Below the pieces are notes generated by a model, which was not told the origin of the DNA, searched no databases, and worked only from the letters and a program-made list of their open reading frames with translations. Shown piece by piece: positions 35,824 through 44,453 of a DNA stretch of 64,000 nucleotides. Within the stretch, counting starts at the first letter, position 1. Each line of letters begins with the position of its first letter. The stretch comes from an uncultured Chlorobiaceae bacterium (GTDB taxonomy: Bacteria > Bacteroidota > Chlorobiia > Chlorobiales > Chlorobiaceae): assembly GCA_903824045.1 (NCBI GenBank), contig CAIJVD010000023.1, forward strand, positions 1 to 64,000, written 5' to 3'. The translations under genes and the position numbers were made by a program.

Positions 35824-36833
35824 CTGACTGCATAATGAATTCCACAGTAACACAGGAACTGGTCGAAAAAAAATACCGTCAGTATCACAAAAGGATCAAT
35901 GATGCTCTTGGCAAATGCTTTGAGCGTGAGCGTCCGATTACCCTCTATTCTCCAGCCCGGTATATTCTTGAAGGGAAGGGAAAGAGAATTCGTCCCTTTC
36001 TGACGCTTCTTGCCTCGGAAGCAGTAGGGGGCTCATCGGAAGATGCGCTCAATGTTGCTCTTGCTGTCGAGATCCTGCACAACTTCACGCTTGTGCATGA
36101 CGATATCATGGATCAGGCGGAGCTCCGTCACGGCAGACCGACCGTTCACCGGAAGTGGAATGTCAATGCGGCGATACTCTCTGGCGACATGATGATCGCC
36201 TACGCTTACGAACTGGCCCTGCAGGCAAAAAGCAGCCGCCACGGCGAGCTCATCCACATTCTCAACCATGCAAATATCACCATTTGTGAAGGGCAGGCGC
36301 TCGACATGGAGCTCGAGGAGCAAAAGGATGCTACGATAGCCGATTATCTTGATATGATTGCCAAAAAAACCGGATGCCTTATCTCTGCAGCACTTGAAGC
36401 TGGCGGGGTTGCCGGGGACGCTGCAGAGGAGCATCTTCGTAGCCTTGTGATTTTCGGCGAAAAGATCGGCAGGGCCTTCCAGATTCAGGATGACTATCTT
36501 GATATCATGGCCGACGACGGAAAGTCCGGAAAAATTTCGGGTGGCGATGTCATGAACGGCAAAAAGACCTATCTGCTATTGCGCTCGCTTGAGCTGACCT
36601 CCGGAAAAGAGCACGATCTGCTCAAAACAGTCATCATGAACAAGGGGATCGGCAGCGATCGGGTTGCGGAGATCAAGGCGATCTATGAGCGGTGCGGGGT
36701 CCTCGATGAGACTGCCAGCCTGATCAACAGCAACACCGAAGAGGCGCTCTCTGCCATCGAGAGCCTGCCCAGTCCTGAAGGGCGCGACTATCTCAGGGGT
36801 TTTGCCAATATTCTCATGAAAAGGGACTTCTGA
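35820..36833 (+). CDS. Polyprenyl diphosphate synthase (geranylgeranyl or longer)
   Basis: A 337-residue trans-prenyltransferase. The two Asp-rich motifs are [20 protein letters not shown] (first) and [13 protein letters not shown] (second), with [17 protein letters not shown] upstream. Product chain length cannot be read with certainty; GGPP for carotenoids and chlorophyll phytyl tails or a longer quinone side chain are both possible in a phototroph. ATG overlaps the fni stop (ATGA). Confidence 0.88.
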   Translation: MTDCIMNSTVTQELVEKKYRQYHKRINDALGKCFERERPITLYSPARYILEGKGKRIRPFLTLLASEAVGGSSEDALNVALAVEILHNFTLVHDDIMDQAELRHGRPTVHRKWNVNAAILSGDMMIAYAYELALQAKSSRHGELIHILNHANITICEGQALDMELEEQKDATIADYLDMIAKKTGCLISAALEAGGVAGDAAEEHLRSLVIFGEKIGRAFQIQDDYLDIMADDGKSGKISGGDVMNGKKTYLLLRSLELTSGKEHDLLKTVIMNKGIGSDRVAEIKAIYERCGVLDETASLINSNTEEALSAIESLPSPEGRDYLRGFANILMKRDF

Positions 36834-36846
36834 CCCCCGGAGCCAT

Positions 36847-37992
36847 ATGGCTGAAACGGTTTCCACAGAGATGAGGCTTCTTCTTCTCCGCCTCACACTC
36901 GCTCCCGGTTTTGGTCCTGCAAGGATCAAGGCGCTTGTCGACCATTTTCCTCAACTTGACACACTTTTGCTTGCCGGCAGGGATGAACTGACCGGCATCG
37001 CCGGCATCGGGGGCGCTCTGGCCCGACAGCTTTACGATTTTCTGCATGACGTCAGGCAGCGTGAGGCTACGCTGAAGGCCGCTGAAGAGCAGCTCGAGGC
37101 GCTTGGGCGCATCGGTGGCTCAATGCTTACCATACTCGACCCCCTCTATCCGCCTCTTCTGCGGGAGATTTATGATCCGCCGCCCTGTCTTTTCGTCAGA
37201 GGGAAGCTTCCGGCTGCTGGCCAGGCGTCGCTTGCCATTGTCGGTACCCGTCACGCCACCCCCTACGGCCGCCAGTGCGCCGAGATGCTCTCTCGGGGGC
37301 TCGCCGCCAGCGGGGTTGCCATCTTCAGCGGACTGGCCTATGGCATTGATATGGTCGCCCACCGGGCGGCTCTCGAGGTCGGCGGTACCACCATTGCTGT
37401 TCTGGCAAGCGGTATCGATACGATCTATACCGATCCGACGGGGCGGCTCTGGCCGAAGATCATTGAACGAGGAGCGCTCGTTTCGGAGGAGTGGATCGGC
37501 TCGGAACTTTCGCCGGGGAAGTTTCCCAAAAGAAACAGGATTATTTCCGGCATTACTCAAGGCACTCTTGTTGTTGAGTCAGACCTGAAGGGGGGCTCGC
37601 TGTTGACCTCATCGTATGCCCTTGAACAGAACCGCGAGGTTTTTGCCGTTCCGGGCAGCATTTTTTCGAGGGCATCGCGTGGTACGAACAAGCTGATCCA
37701 GAATGGACAGGCCAAGCCTGTCATGAGTGTTGAAGATATTATCATAGAGCTTTGGGGGGAAGCTGCGGGCCCTCTTCCTGGATGGTCGGGGGAGTCTCGC
37801 CCGGTTGTGCTTCCGGACGGGCCTGAGGGCGAGCTTCTCGGTCATCTGGGAGAAGAACCGCTACACATCGACGCCCTTGCTGCCTCTTCAGGCCTTGACC
37901 TTTCAGATATCCTTGTCTATCTTTTCGAGCTGGAGAGCAAATCTCTGATTGTGCAGCTGCCCGGGCAGTATTTTCGCAAGAGATACCAGTGA
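36847..37992 (+). CDS. dprA: DNA-processing protein DprA
   Basis: A 381-residue Rossmann-type single-strand DNA-binding protein that loads RecA in natural transformation. An N-terminal HhH/SAM-like region (about 15-70), IVGTRHATPYGRQCAEML, FSGLAYGIDMVAHRAALE, FPKRNRIISGITQGTLVVES and GSLLTSSYALEQNREVFAVPG are canonical. The C-terminus (about 315-375) carries the winged-helix domain. DprA is found also in species not known to be competent. Confidence 0.93.
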   Translation: MAETVSTEMRLLLLRLTLAPGFGPARIKALVDHFPQLDTLLLAGRDELTGIAGIGGALARQLYDFLHDVRQREATLKAAEEQLEALGRIGGSMLTILDPLYPPLLREIYDPPPCLFVRGKLPAAGQASLAIVGTRHATPYGRQCAEMLSRGLAASGVAIFSGLAYGIDMVAHRAALEVGGTTIAVLASGIDTIYTDPTGRLWPKIIERGALVSEEWIGSELSPGKFPKRNRIISGITQGTLVVESDLKGGSLLTSSYALEQNREVFAVPGSIFSRASRGTNKLIQNGQAKPVMSVEDIIIELWGEAAGPLPGWSGESRPVVLPDGPEGELLGHLGEEPLHIDALAASSGLDLSDILVYLFELESKSLIVQLPGQYFRKRYQ

Positions 37993-38021
37993 GTGCTCAC
38001 CATGCAAAACGGGCTGTAAAT

Positions 38022-38039
38022 AAAGAGAGCTCTCTTTTT
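38022..38039 (+). terminator. Small terminator after dprA
   Basis: AAAGAGAGCTCTCTTT is a perfect palindrome followed directly by TT, giving a 6-bp stem with a 4-nt loop and T-rich end. It also overlaps the start of the rpsT promoter region. Weak but well placed. Confidence 0.4.
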
Positions 38040-38065
38040 GATTATTTGACGCTTTCTTCTATATT
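38038..38065 (+). promoter_or_regulatory. Promoter of rpsT
   Basis: TTGATT (38038-38043), 16-bp spacer and TATATT (38060-38065), followed by ATATGCC. It lies 64 bp before the rpsT start. It shares the TATATTAT context with the sites before glmM and the AURKAIP1-like gene. Confidence 0.55.
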
Positions 38066-38128
38066 ATATGCCTTTTGTTATTGAAGATGGATTATTTGAA
38101 CAATTTGTTATCCTAACAGCACTCGTAT

Positions 38129-38404
38129 ATGCCTTTACACAAATCGGCTGAAAAAAGACTGCGGCAGTCAGAAAGAAGAAACGCCAGGAACAGAGCCAGA
38201 AAGAAAGAGCTGAAAGTTCTTGTCAAAAACATGCAGAAACTTATCGATGCCAGTGCAGCCAAGGCTGAAGTCGAAGTGGCCTACCGTTCGGCAGTCCAGA
38301 AGATCGATCGACTCGGCGTCAAGAACTACATCCATGCCAACAAGGCATCCCGTAAGAAGTCACAGCTGACTCGTCTCCTGAACAATTACGGCAAGGCGGA
38401 GTAA
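38129..38404 (+). CDS. rpsT: 30S ribosomal protein S20
   Basis: A 91-residue basic protein binding 16S r[23 protein letters not shown] and [19 protein letters not shown] are the family ends. Monocistronic, with its own promoter and a following hairpin. Confidence 0.95.
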   Translation: MPLHKSAEKRLRQSERRNARNRARKKELKVLVKNMQKLIDASAAKAEVEVAYRSAVQKIDRLGVKNYIHANKASRKKSQLTRLLNNYGKAE

Positions 38405-38475
38405 GAGCTGTAACGCTCTGTTATCCTCGAAGGTGATCTTCATTGTCCGACATCCGGCCTGAAGGGGTTTGCGGC

Positions 38476-38495
38476 AAGGTGCCTTGGGCACTTTT
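38476..38495 (+). terminator. Possible terminator after rpsT
   Basis: AAGGTGCC-TTG-GGCACTTTT forms an 8-bp stem (one G-T pair) with a 3-nt loop and a short T run, 72 bp after the rpsT stop and 27 bp before ruvA. Confidence 0.4.
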
Positions 38496-38521
38496 CAGAC
38501 CGGGTTTCCATTCCTACTCGC

Positions 38522-39124
38522 ATGTTCGCATATTTTCGTGGCAGGCTCATTTCGGTCCTGCCGGAAGAAGCGGTTCTTGAAGTTTCCGGTGTAGCTTACC
38601 GGTTTCTCATCTCGGCGTCCACGAGCCGTCAGCTACCCGAACCGGGTGGTGAAGCGGTGCTCTACTCACATCTTTCCGTCCGGGAGGATGCCCTTCAGCT
38701 CTATGGTTTTTCAAGAGAGGAGGAGCGGCAGATGTTTCGCCTGCTTATCCTCACCTCCGGTGTTGGCCCAAAGCTTGCCCTTGCCGTTCTTTCAGGTCTT
38801 GAGGTCAAGGATGTCTATGAAGCCATTCTCGGCAATGGACCTGAACGTCTCTATGGAATCAGCGGTGTCGGAAAGAAAACGGCCGCCCGCATTATTCTTG
38901 AACTGAGGGACAAGATTCTCAAGCTCTCCCCGGCCTCGGGCACTGCCGCTCCGGCCTCGGCCCACACTTCAAGACTTCGAGATGACGCTGTCAACGCCCT
39001 GGTCACCCTCGGCTTTTCCAGGACTACTGTGCAGAACGCCGTTATTGCAATTCTTGAAGAGAACCCGGCTCTGAGTGTCGAGGAGGTGGTCAAGTCGGCT
39101 CTTGTTTCAATCCATAACAGTTAG
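38522..39124 (+). CDS. ruvA: Holliday junction DNA helicase subunit RuvA
   Basis: A 200-residue protein that binds four-way DNA junctions and loads RuvB. It begins [20 protein letters not shown], with the OB-fold domain (about 1-63), two helix-hairpin-helix motifs ([16 protein letters not shown] and [19 protein letters not shown]) and a flexible Ala/Pro linker before the C-terminal RuvB-binding domain (about 150-198). ruvB and ruvC are not in the window. folC follows after 12 bp. Confidence 0.95.
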   Translation: MFAYFRGRLISVLPEEAVLEVSGVAYRFLISASTSRQLPEPGGEAVLYSHLSVREDALQLYGFSREEERQMFRLLILTSGVGPKLALAVLSGLEVKDVYEAILGNGPERLYGISGVGKKTAARIILELRDKILKLSPASGTAAPASAHTSRLRDDAVNALVTLGFSRTTVQNAVIAILEENPALSVEEVVKSALVSIHNS

Positions 39125-39136
39125 CAGCCAAATCCG

Positions 39137-40408
39137 GTGACCTACCAGGAAGCTCTCGATTTTCTCTACCCCCTTCACCGCTTCGGCATAAAGCCCGGTT
39201 TCGATCGGGTTCAGGCTCTCTTCGACCAGCTCGGCTCCCCCCAGAACCGACTCGGCCTTGTTATCCATATTGCCGGCACCAATGGCAAGGGAAGTGTCGC
39301 TGCCGCGCTTGCTTCAATCTTCCAGGCCGCGGGCCGCAAGACGGCGCTCTACACCTCCCCTCATCTTGTCGATTTCACTGAACGGATGCGTATCGACGGC
39401 CAGCCGATCTCCCACGAAAAAGTAGCCGCCTACTCTTCACTTCTCAAGGATGAAGCCGTGGCCCTGAATGCAACCTTTTTCGAACTGACGACCGCCATTG
39501 CCTTTGCCTGGTTTGCGGATGAAGCCGTCGAGGTTTCCGTTATTGAGACCGGCATGGGCGGCCGGCTTGACGCAACCGCTCTTGTCGATTCCAGCTACGC
39601 TGTCATTACCTCCATCGGCATGGACCATACCGAATGGCTTGGTGGAACGTTGGCACTGATAGCCGCAGAAAAGGCCGCCATCATCAAGCCTGCCAGCCGG
39701 GTTTTTACCGCCGTTTCCGAGCCCGAAGCACTCCTTCCGATACGCACCAGGGCAGAGTTGTGCGGTGCCTCGCTTTTTGTGGCAGGCAAGGATGCTCTCT
39801 GGACACTCGACGGTGCATCTCTTGGTCTGCTCGAGCTCGGTGTCCGGAGCGCCAGGTTCAATTATCCTGCACTGAAGGTTCCTCTGACCGGTGCGTTTCA
39901 TGCACCAAATGTTACGCTCGCCGTCATGGTTGCCGAGGATGCCGGGATTGGCGGGGAGTATATCGCCCAGGGACTCGCAGGGCTTCTCGCGACAGGCTAC
40001 AGGGCCAGGCTTGAAAAAATTTCGGATGCTCCGGCAGTGCTGCTCGATGTCTCGCACAATCCCGACGGCATGAGGGTTACGGTAAGCGCCATCGAGGCAT
40101 TCCGGCAAGAGTACAGCCGCGTCAATGTGGTCCTCGGCCTTGCTTCCGACAAGGATGCCGCAGCCGTTATCCGTGAGCTCTGTAGGCTCGACTGCGCCTT
40201 TTATCCGGTCAGCATTCCCTCTGAACGAAGTTTGCCGCCTGAGGAGATTGCTGCCCTCTGCCGAAAAGAGGGGGCAACTGCCACCCCCTTCACCACCGGC
40301 AGGGATGCGCTCTCTTATCTTCGTCAAAACGTGGCTTCGGACGAACTGATTCTTGTTACAGGCTCCTTTTATCTGGCCGGGGAGATTATAGCGGGCGGCT
40401 GCGGATGA
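39137..40408 (+). CDS. folC: Bifunctional folylpolyglutamate/dihydrofolate synthase
   Basis: A 423-residue Mur-ligase-type enzyme adding glutamates to folates. IHIAGTNGKGSVAAALASIF is the P-loop, TSPHLVDFTERMRIDG follows it, and VIETGMGGRLDATALVDS holds the second ATP/metal region. DVSHNPDGM marks the C-terminal domain. It starts with GTG at 39137; the residues after it (TYQEALDFLYPLHRFGIKPG) match the family. Confidence 0.93.
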   Translation: MTYQEALDFLYPLHRFGIKPGFDRVQALFDQLGSPQNRLGLVIHIAGTNGKGSVAAALASIFQAAGRKTALYTSPHLVDFTERMRIDGQPISHEKVAAYSSLLKDEAVALNATFFELTTAIAFAWFADEAVEVSVIETGMGGRLDATALVDSSYAVITSIGMDHTEWLGGTLALIAAEKAAIIKPASRVFTAVSEPEALLPIRTRAELCGASLFVAGKDALWTLDGASLGLLELGVRSARFNYPALKVPLTGAFHAPNVTLAVMVAEDAGIGGEYIAQGLAGLLATGYRARLEKISDAPAVLLDVSHNPDGMRVTVSAIEAFRQEYSRVNVVLGLASDKDAAAVIRELCRLDCAFYPVSIPSERSLPPEEIAALCRKEGATATPFTTGRDALSYLRQNVASDELILVTGSFYLAGEIIAGGCG

Positions 40409-40697
40409 GGCTGAATTTTCAGAGGCGTTTTTTTATGGAAAAAATTTTATATTTCAGTCGAGCAACCTGCTCTCTTCATTTATACAGAGGAACATCCCGT
40501 TCCATAACTCCATGTCGTGACTATCCTGTTTCCATTTATAGATATTCTTCCCCCGTTATCTTTTTTACTCGCTGCTTTCATGTTGCATGGCAATGTGTTA
40601 AAGGTTTCATCCATTGGCGATGTGCGCTCACGGTGATGAGCGGCGGCACTCCGTTTTCTTTTGAGTTTTTTTCTAACAAGCGTTGAATACAATTACA
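40409..40697 (+). other. Long leader upstream of rho, no gene seen
   Basis: This 289-bp gap has no convincing gene. A 93-codon ORF (40405-40686) has no family resemblance, no ribosome-binding site, and odd codon use. There is a TATATT -10-like element at 40448-40453, then a long pyrimidine-rich stretch with many unpaired C and T (about 40514-40580) of the kind Rho itself binds. In E. coli rho is autoregulated by termination in its leader, so this could be the same type of control. Confidence 0.4.
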
Positions 40698-41987
40698 ATG
40701 TCGAACAATTCGGTTGCTAAAGGCCTGGACATTAATCTGCTCCAGCAAAAGAAGGTTTTTGAGCTGCATGCATTGGCCAAGGAGATTGGCGTGGTTGCAG
40801 CAGGACTGCGCAAGGAGGAGCTGATTTTCAAGATTATCGAAGCCCAGTCCCAGAAGAACAGCGACTCGGAAAGCAGCAATGTGATGGTCAATACAGGTGT
40901 TCTGCAGGTCATACCCGAGGGCTACGGTTTTCTTCGATCAGCGAACTACAACTACCTCTCCTCCCCCGACGATATCTATGTCTCTCCATCCCAGATCAAA
41001 CGCTTCAACATGCGTACCGGTGATACGGTATCGGGTCAGGTCAGGGCTCCCAAGGAGGGCGAGCGGTTTTTCGCCTTGCTGAAAATCAACACAATTGACG
41101 GCAATGATCCTGAAATCACCAGAGAGCGCCCCTACTTTGAGAACCTTACACCTCTTTTTCCCCACGACCGCCTCAAGCTTGAAACCAAGCAGAACGAGTA
41201 CTGCGGCCGTATCATGGATATCTTTACGCCAATCGGCAAGGGCCAGCGCGGCCTGATCGTCGCTCAGCCCAAAACAGGAAAGACCATGCTGCTGCAGATG
41301 ATTGCCAATGCGATCATCAAGAACCATCCTGAGGCCTACCTCATCGTGCTTCTGATCGACGAGCGCCCTGAAGAGGTTACTGACATGGCGCGCAGTGTGC
41401 CTGCCGAGGTCGTGAGCTCGACTTTTGACGAAGACCCTGAACGCCACGTCCTTGTCGCCGATATGGTACTGGAGAAGGCCAAACGGCTTGTAGAGGTCGG
41501 CAGGGATGTTGTTGTGCTTCTCGACTCCATTACCAGGCTTGCAAGGGCTCATAACACCATCATCCCGCACTCCGGAAAAATTCTCTCCGGCGGTATCGAC
41601 GCCAACGCGCTCACCAAGCCCAAGCGGTTCTTCGGCGCGGCCCGAAACATTGAGGAGGGCGGCAGCCTCACCATCATTGCTACCGCGCTTGTTGATACCG
41701 GCTCACGCATGGATGATGTTATCTTTGAGGAGTTCAAGGGAACCGGTAACATGGAGCTTCTGCTCGATCGCCGCCTCTCCGAACGCAGGATCTTTCCCGC
41801 AATCGACATTCTCCGTTCCGGTACCAGAAAGGAGGAGTTGCTCTTCAGCCAGGACGAGCTCTCCAGAACATGGCTGCTCAGGAAGTATCTTGCCGACAAA
41901 AACCCGATCGAGTGCATGGAGTTCATGCGGGAGAAGATGAGTGATACAAAGGATAACAAGGAATTTTTCAAGTACATGAACGCCTGA
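40698..41987 (+). CDS. rho: Transcription termination factor Rho
   Basis: A 429-residue hexameric RNA helicase. The N-terminal Rho_N domain (about 10-45) precedes the RNA-binding OB fold: [21 protein letters not shown]. The ATPase core has [20 protein letters not shown] (Walker A), [18 protein letters not shown] and [15 protein letters not shown] (Walker B). ATG 40698 is chosen over an in-frame TTG at 40683. The length is that of a short, insert-free Rho. Confidence 0.95.
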   Translation: MSNNSVAKGLDINLLQQKKVFELHALAKEIGVVAAGLRKEELIFKIIEAQSQKNSDSESSNVMVNTGVLQVIPEGYGFLRSANYNYLSSPDDIYVSPSQIKRFNMRTGDTVSGQVRAPKEGERFFALLKINTIDGNDPEITRERPYFENLTPLFPHDRLKLETKQNEYCGRIMDIFTPIGKGQRGLIVAQPKTGKTMLLQMIANAIIKNHPEAYLIVLLIDERPEEVTDMARSVPAEVVSSTFDEDPERHVLVADMVLEKAKRLVEVGRDVVVLLDSITRLARAHNTIIPHSGKILSGGIDANALTKPKRFFGAARNIEEGGSLTIIATALVDTGSRMDDVIFEEFKGTGNMELLLDRRLSERRIFPAIDILRSGTRKEELLFSQDELSRTWLLRKYLADKNPIECMEFMREKMSDTKDNKEFFKYMNA

Positions 41988-42034
41988 GCGCCGAACAGGG
42001 AGTAAACCCCAAATCATAAAAGAGCAATTGGTGC

Positions 42035-42062
42035 TTGCGTTTTAGAGAATTCTTCCTATATT
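42035..42062 (+). promoter_or_regulatory. Promoter of the AURKAIP1-like gene and possibly the tRNAs
   Basis: TTGCGT (42035-42040), a 16-bp spacer and TATATT (42057-42062) followed by ATCTGCC. The best promoter match in the window. Transcription could continue through the two tRNAs to the terminator at 42436. Confidence 0.6.
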
Positions 42063-42098
42063 ATCTGCCTTTAAAACAAGTGGAAAGACATTTACTAC

Positions 42099-42206
42099 AT
42101 GCCCTGCGGAAAAAAGAGAAAACGTCATAAAATGGCGGTACACAAGCGCAAAAAGATGCGTCGTAAGAACCGGCATAAGAAGCGCCTGAGATACCAGAAC
42201 AAGTAA
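42099..42206 (+). CDS. AURKAIP1/COX24-domain small ribosomal protein
   Basis: A 35-residue protein, almost wholly basic: MPCGKKRKRHKM, then VHKRKKMRRKNRHKKRLR. This matches the short AURKAIP1/COX24 motif protein of Bacteroidetes and Chlorobi, related to the mitochondrial small-subunit protein mS38; a similar peptide (bS22) sits in the mycobacterial 30S subunit. A strong promoter is upstream and the tRNAs follow after 32 bp. It is too short for most gene finders and easily missed. Confidence 0.8.
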   Translation: MPCGKKRKRHKMAVHKRKKMRRKNRHKKRLRYQNK

Positions 42207-42238
42207 GTTCCGGTACGCCTGTACTATTAGTATTGGTT

Positions 42239-42311
42239 GAGAATATAGCTCAGTCGGTAGAGCATCTGCCTTTTAAGCAGAGGGTCGAAGGTTCGAGTCC
42301 TTCTATTCTCA
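42239..42311 (+). tRNA. tRNA-Lys (anticodon TTT)
   Basis: 73 nt. Acceptor stem GAGAATA/TATTCTC, D-arm GCTCAGTCGGTAGAGC, anticodon stem TCTGC/GCAGA with loop CTTTTAA (anticodon TTT), T-arm GAAGG TTCGAGT CCTTC, discriminator A. The CCA end is not encoded. Confidence 0.96.
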
Positions 42312-42343
42312 CTGGTTATTATGGTTATTTACTGCATTGAAAT

Positions 42344-42425
42344 GCCCGAGTGGTGAAATTGGTAGACACACTATCTTGAGGGGGTAGCGCCGAAAGGTGT
42401 AGGAGTTCGAATCTCCTCTCGGGCA
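42344..42425 (+). tRNA. tRNA-Leu (anticodon GAG)
   Basis: 82 nt, with the long variable arm of class II tRNAs. Acceptor GCCCGAG/CTCGGGC, anticodon stem CTATC/GGTAG with loop TTGAGGG (anticodon GAG), T-arm AGGAG TTCGAAT CTCCT. No encoded CCA. Confidence 0.95.
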
Positions 42426-42435
42426 CATAACCAGG

Positions 42436-42463
42436 AAAAAGCCGCTTTCGAGCGGCTTTTTTT
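42436..42463 (+). terminator. Intrinsic terminator after tRNA-Leu
   Basis: AAGCCGCT-TTCG-AGCGGCTT hairpin with stable tetraloop, A-tract before and seven Ts after. Ends the AURKAIP1-tRNA-Lys-tRNA-Leu unit. Confidence 0.9.
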
Positions 42464-42622
42464 ATGTGCAGCACGCCGCTTCTCTCCCCATAGATTCTCG
42501 TCCTGTGTCGAAAGATTTTGTTGTATAATCGCTTCTTCCGTCATAAACTGTTACAAATCCTGCGCTTTTGCAGGCATCTCTCCAGAGGCGTGAAGCTTCT
42601 GCCACATTAGCACACAACCGCC

Positions 42623-43381
42623 ATGCATCTTGTCGTTTGCATCTGTCAGGTTCCCGATACCGCTTCGGTAATCGGATTTGCTGACGGGACGATCGACCGT
42701 TCCAGGGTCAACGATGTTATCAATCCCTACGACGAGTATGCTCTTGAAGAGGCTCTCCGCCAGAAGGAGCGGCTCGTGGGCAGTACCGTAACCGTTTTTA
42801 CCGCCGGACCTCCATCGTCCGGTGATATCCTGCGCAAAGCCCTTGCCATGGGGGCCGACAGGGCATTTCTGGTGAGTGCAGAGCCACGAGATCCCTGGCA
42901 GAGTGCGCTGCTTCTCTGCAGGGCGATTCTCTCGGTTTATCCCGAGCAGCTTCCCGATCTTCTCTTTTGCGGCAAGCAATCCACAGATTTTCAGAGCGGG
43001 CAGGTACCTTCGATGCTCGCCGAGCTGCTTGGCATTGCTTCGTTCTCTGGCGCTCTCTCTCTTGAGGCCACAAGCGTTGGAGTCAGAGCGGAGCGCGAGA
43101 TAGAAGGGGGCTCCGAGTTTGCAGAGCTTCGCTATCCTGTGTTGATCAGTGCGGAAAAGGGATTGAATATCCCGAGGAAAATTAGCATCAAGGGGGTCAT
43201 GGAGGGGAGGAAGAAACCGCTTGAAGTAGTGGAAGGCAGCATAGAGGAGCCTCCCTGCGTCATACTGAGGGGTATAGTGCCGCTTGAGAGAAAAAAGAGA
43301 TGTTCTTTTCTGACGGACGCAGGGGAGCTGGTAGAGCTTCTTCGGCATGAACTTTCACTCAGTCGAGCAGGAGAACATTGA
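42623..43381 (+). CDS. etfB: Electron transfer flavoprotein beta subunit-like protein
   Basis: A 252-residue ETF beta subunit. It starts MHLVVCICQVPDTASVIGF and has VINPYDEYALEEALRQKE, ALAMGADRAFLV, DLLFCGKQSTDFQSGQVPSM and FAELRYPVLISAEKGLNIPR, all at the family's usual positions. ETFs carry electrons between flavin dehydrogenases and quinone; some bifurcate electrons. The dehydrogenase partner is not in the window. etfA starts 4 bp after the stop. Confidence 0.88.
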   Translation: MHLVVCICQVPDTASVIGFADGTIDRSRVNDVINPYDEYALEEALRQKERLVGSTVTVFTAGPPSSGDILRKALAMGADRAFLVSAEPRDPWQSALLLCRAILSVYPEQLPDLLFCGKQSTDFQSGQVPSMLAELLGIASFSGALSLEATSVGVRAEREIEGGSEFAELRYPVLISAEKGLNIPRKISIKGVMEGRKKPLEVVEGSIEEPPCVILRGIVPLERKKRCSFLTDAGELVELLRHELSLSRAGEH

Positions 43382-43385
43382 ATAC

Positions 43386-44369
43386 ATGAACAGATTTCTC
43401 GTATTCCTCGAACAGCGCCAGGGTGTCGTGAAGCAGGCCTCCATAGAGGCATGGAAGAGTGTGCAGGAGCTTGCTGCCCGCTCTGGCGGAGCGGTGATCT
43501 CTGCGCTTCTTCCTGGCCCGGCCGATACAAGCCGGCTTGAGGAGCTCATGGGCGGTGATGGTGTTGTCTGCCATGCCGATGATGAGGCTTTTCGTCTCTA
43601 CACTCCGGAGGGATACGTTCATCTTGTTATGGAGCGTATGGCTGGAGAGGGGTGCAGTGCACTTTTTTTTGCCGATAGTGCGCTTGCCCGTGATCTTGCC
43701 CCGAGGCTTTCGGTTCGTCTTCGTGCTTCACTGCTCTCGGGCCGCCTCTCACTCTCCGCGGCCGGTGAGGTAGCTGGCTGCACTCGCCATGTTTACGCTG
43801 CATCCGCAGAGGCCACATTTGTTCCCGCTCGCCCGATCTCAATCACGCTGCTCTCTTCCGGCAGCCGAGCCTCCAGCGCCATTCCTGGCGGCACTATCAC
43901 CATCAAGCCACACGCTCTCTGCGGGGCTTCAGTGGATGGCTTTAGCCAGCTCGCTCATCGCATCGTGATGCGCCGAGACGCAAGGGATGTCGCCGAAGCG
44001 GGCATTGTTGTTGCCGGTGGCAGGGGGATGGGTAGCGAAAAAGGGTTTGCGCTCCTTGACGAGCTCGCAGAGCTTCTGGGGGGTGCGGTCGGTGCCAGCC
44101 GTGCGGCTGTAGATGCCGGATGGCGTCCGCATGCCTCCCAGATCGGGCAGACCGGAAAATCTGTTGCGCCTGCTCTCTATATTGCCTGCGGTATTTCCGG
44201 CGCCATCCAGCATCTTGCGGGCATCGGCTCAGCCGGCATGGTCGTAGCAATCAACACCGATATGCATGCCCCGGTGTTCGACGTTGCCGACTACGGCATT
44301 GTCGGTGACGTAGGGCAGGTTCTGCCTCGTCTCAATGATGCCGTAAGGGAATTTTTGAAGAAGAAATGA
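43386..44369 (+). CDS. etfA: Electron transfer flavoprotein alpha subunit
   Basis: A 327-residue ETF alpha subunit binding FAD in its C-terminal domain: IVVAGGRGMGSEKGFALLDE, GASRAAVDAGWRPHASQIGQ, TGKSVAPALYIACGISGAIQ and AINTDMHAPVFDVADYGIVG. ATG 43386 is used because an ORF from 43347 overlaps etfB and adds residues unlike the family (the protein then begins NRFLVFLEQRQG). The first 180 residues are only loosely similar to common ETF alpha, so partner specificity is uncertain. Confidence 0.88.
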   Translation: MNRFLVFLEQRQGVVKQASIEAWKSVQELAARSGGAVISALLPGPADTSRLEELMGGDGVVCHADDEAFRLYTPEGYVHLVMERMAGEGCSALFFADSALARDLAPRLSVRLRASLLSGRLSLSAAGEVAGCTRHVYAASAEATFVPARPISITLLSSGSRASSAIPGGTITIKPHALCGASVDGFSQLAHRIVMRRDARDVAEAGIVVAGGRGMGSEKGFALLDELAELLGGAVGASRAAVDAGWRPHASQIGQTGKSVAPALYIACGISGAIQHLAGIGSAGMVVAINTDMHAPVFDVADYGIVGDVGQVLPRLNDAVREFLKKK

Positions 44370-44453
44370 TTAGCTGTACTTTGCTGTTAGAAGAACCAGG
44401 GATATGCCTGAAACCGGCAGTTCCCCCAAAAACTCCAATATTTTAGTTGACCA

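Noticed and set aside
38046-38065. TTGACG as the -35 of the rpsT promoter
   Set aside because: Only 8 bp from the TATATT element; TTGATT at 38038 has the correct 16-bp spacing.
40405-40686. 93-codon ORF between folC and rho
   Set aside because: Rich in Cys, Phe and Arg with no family match, overlaps the folC stop, lacks a ribosome-binding site; the region looks like a leader.
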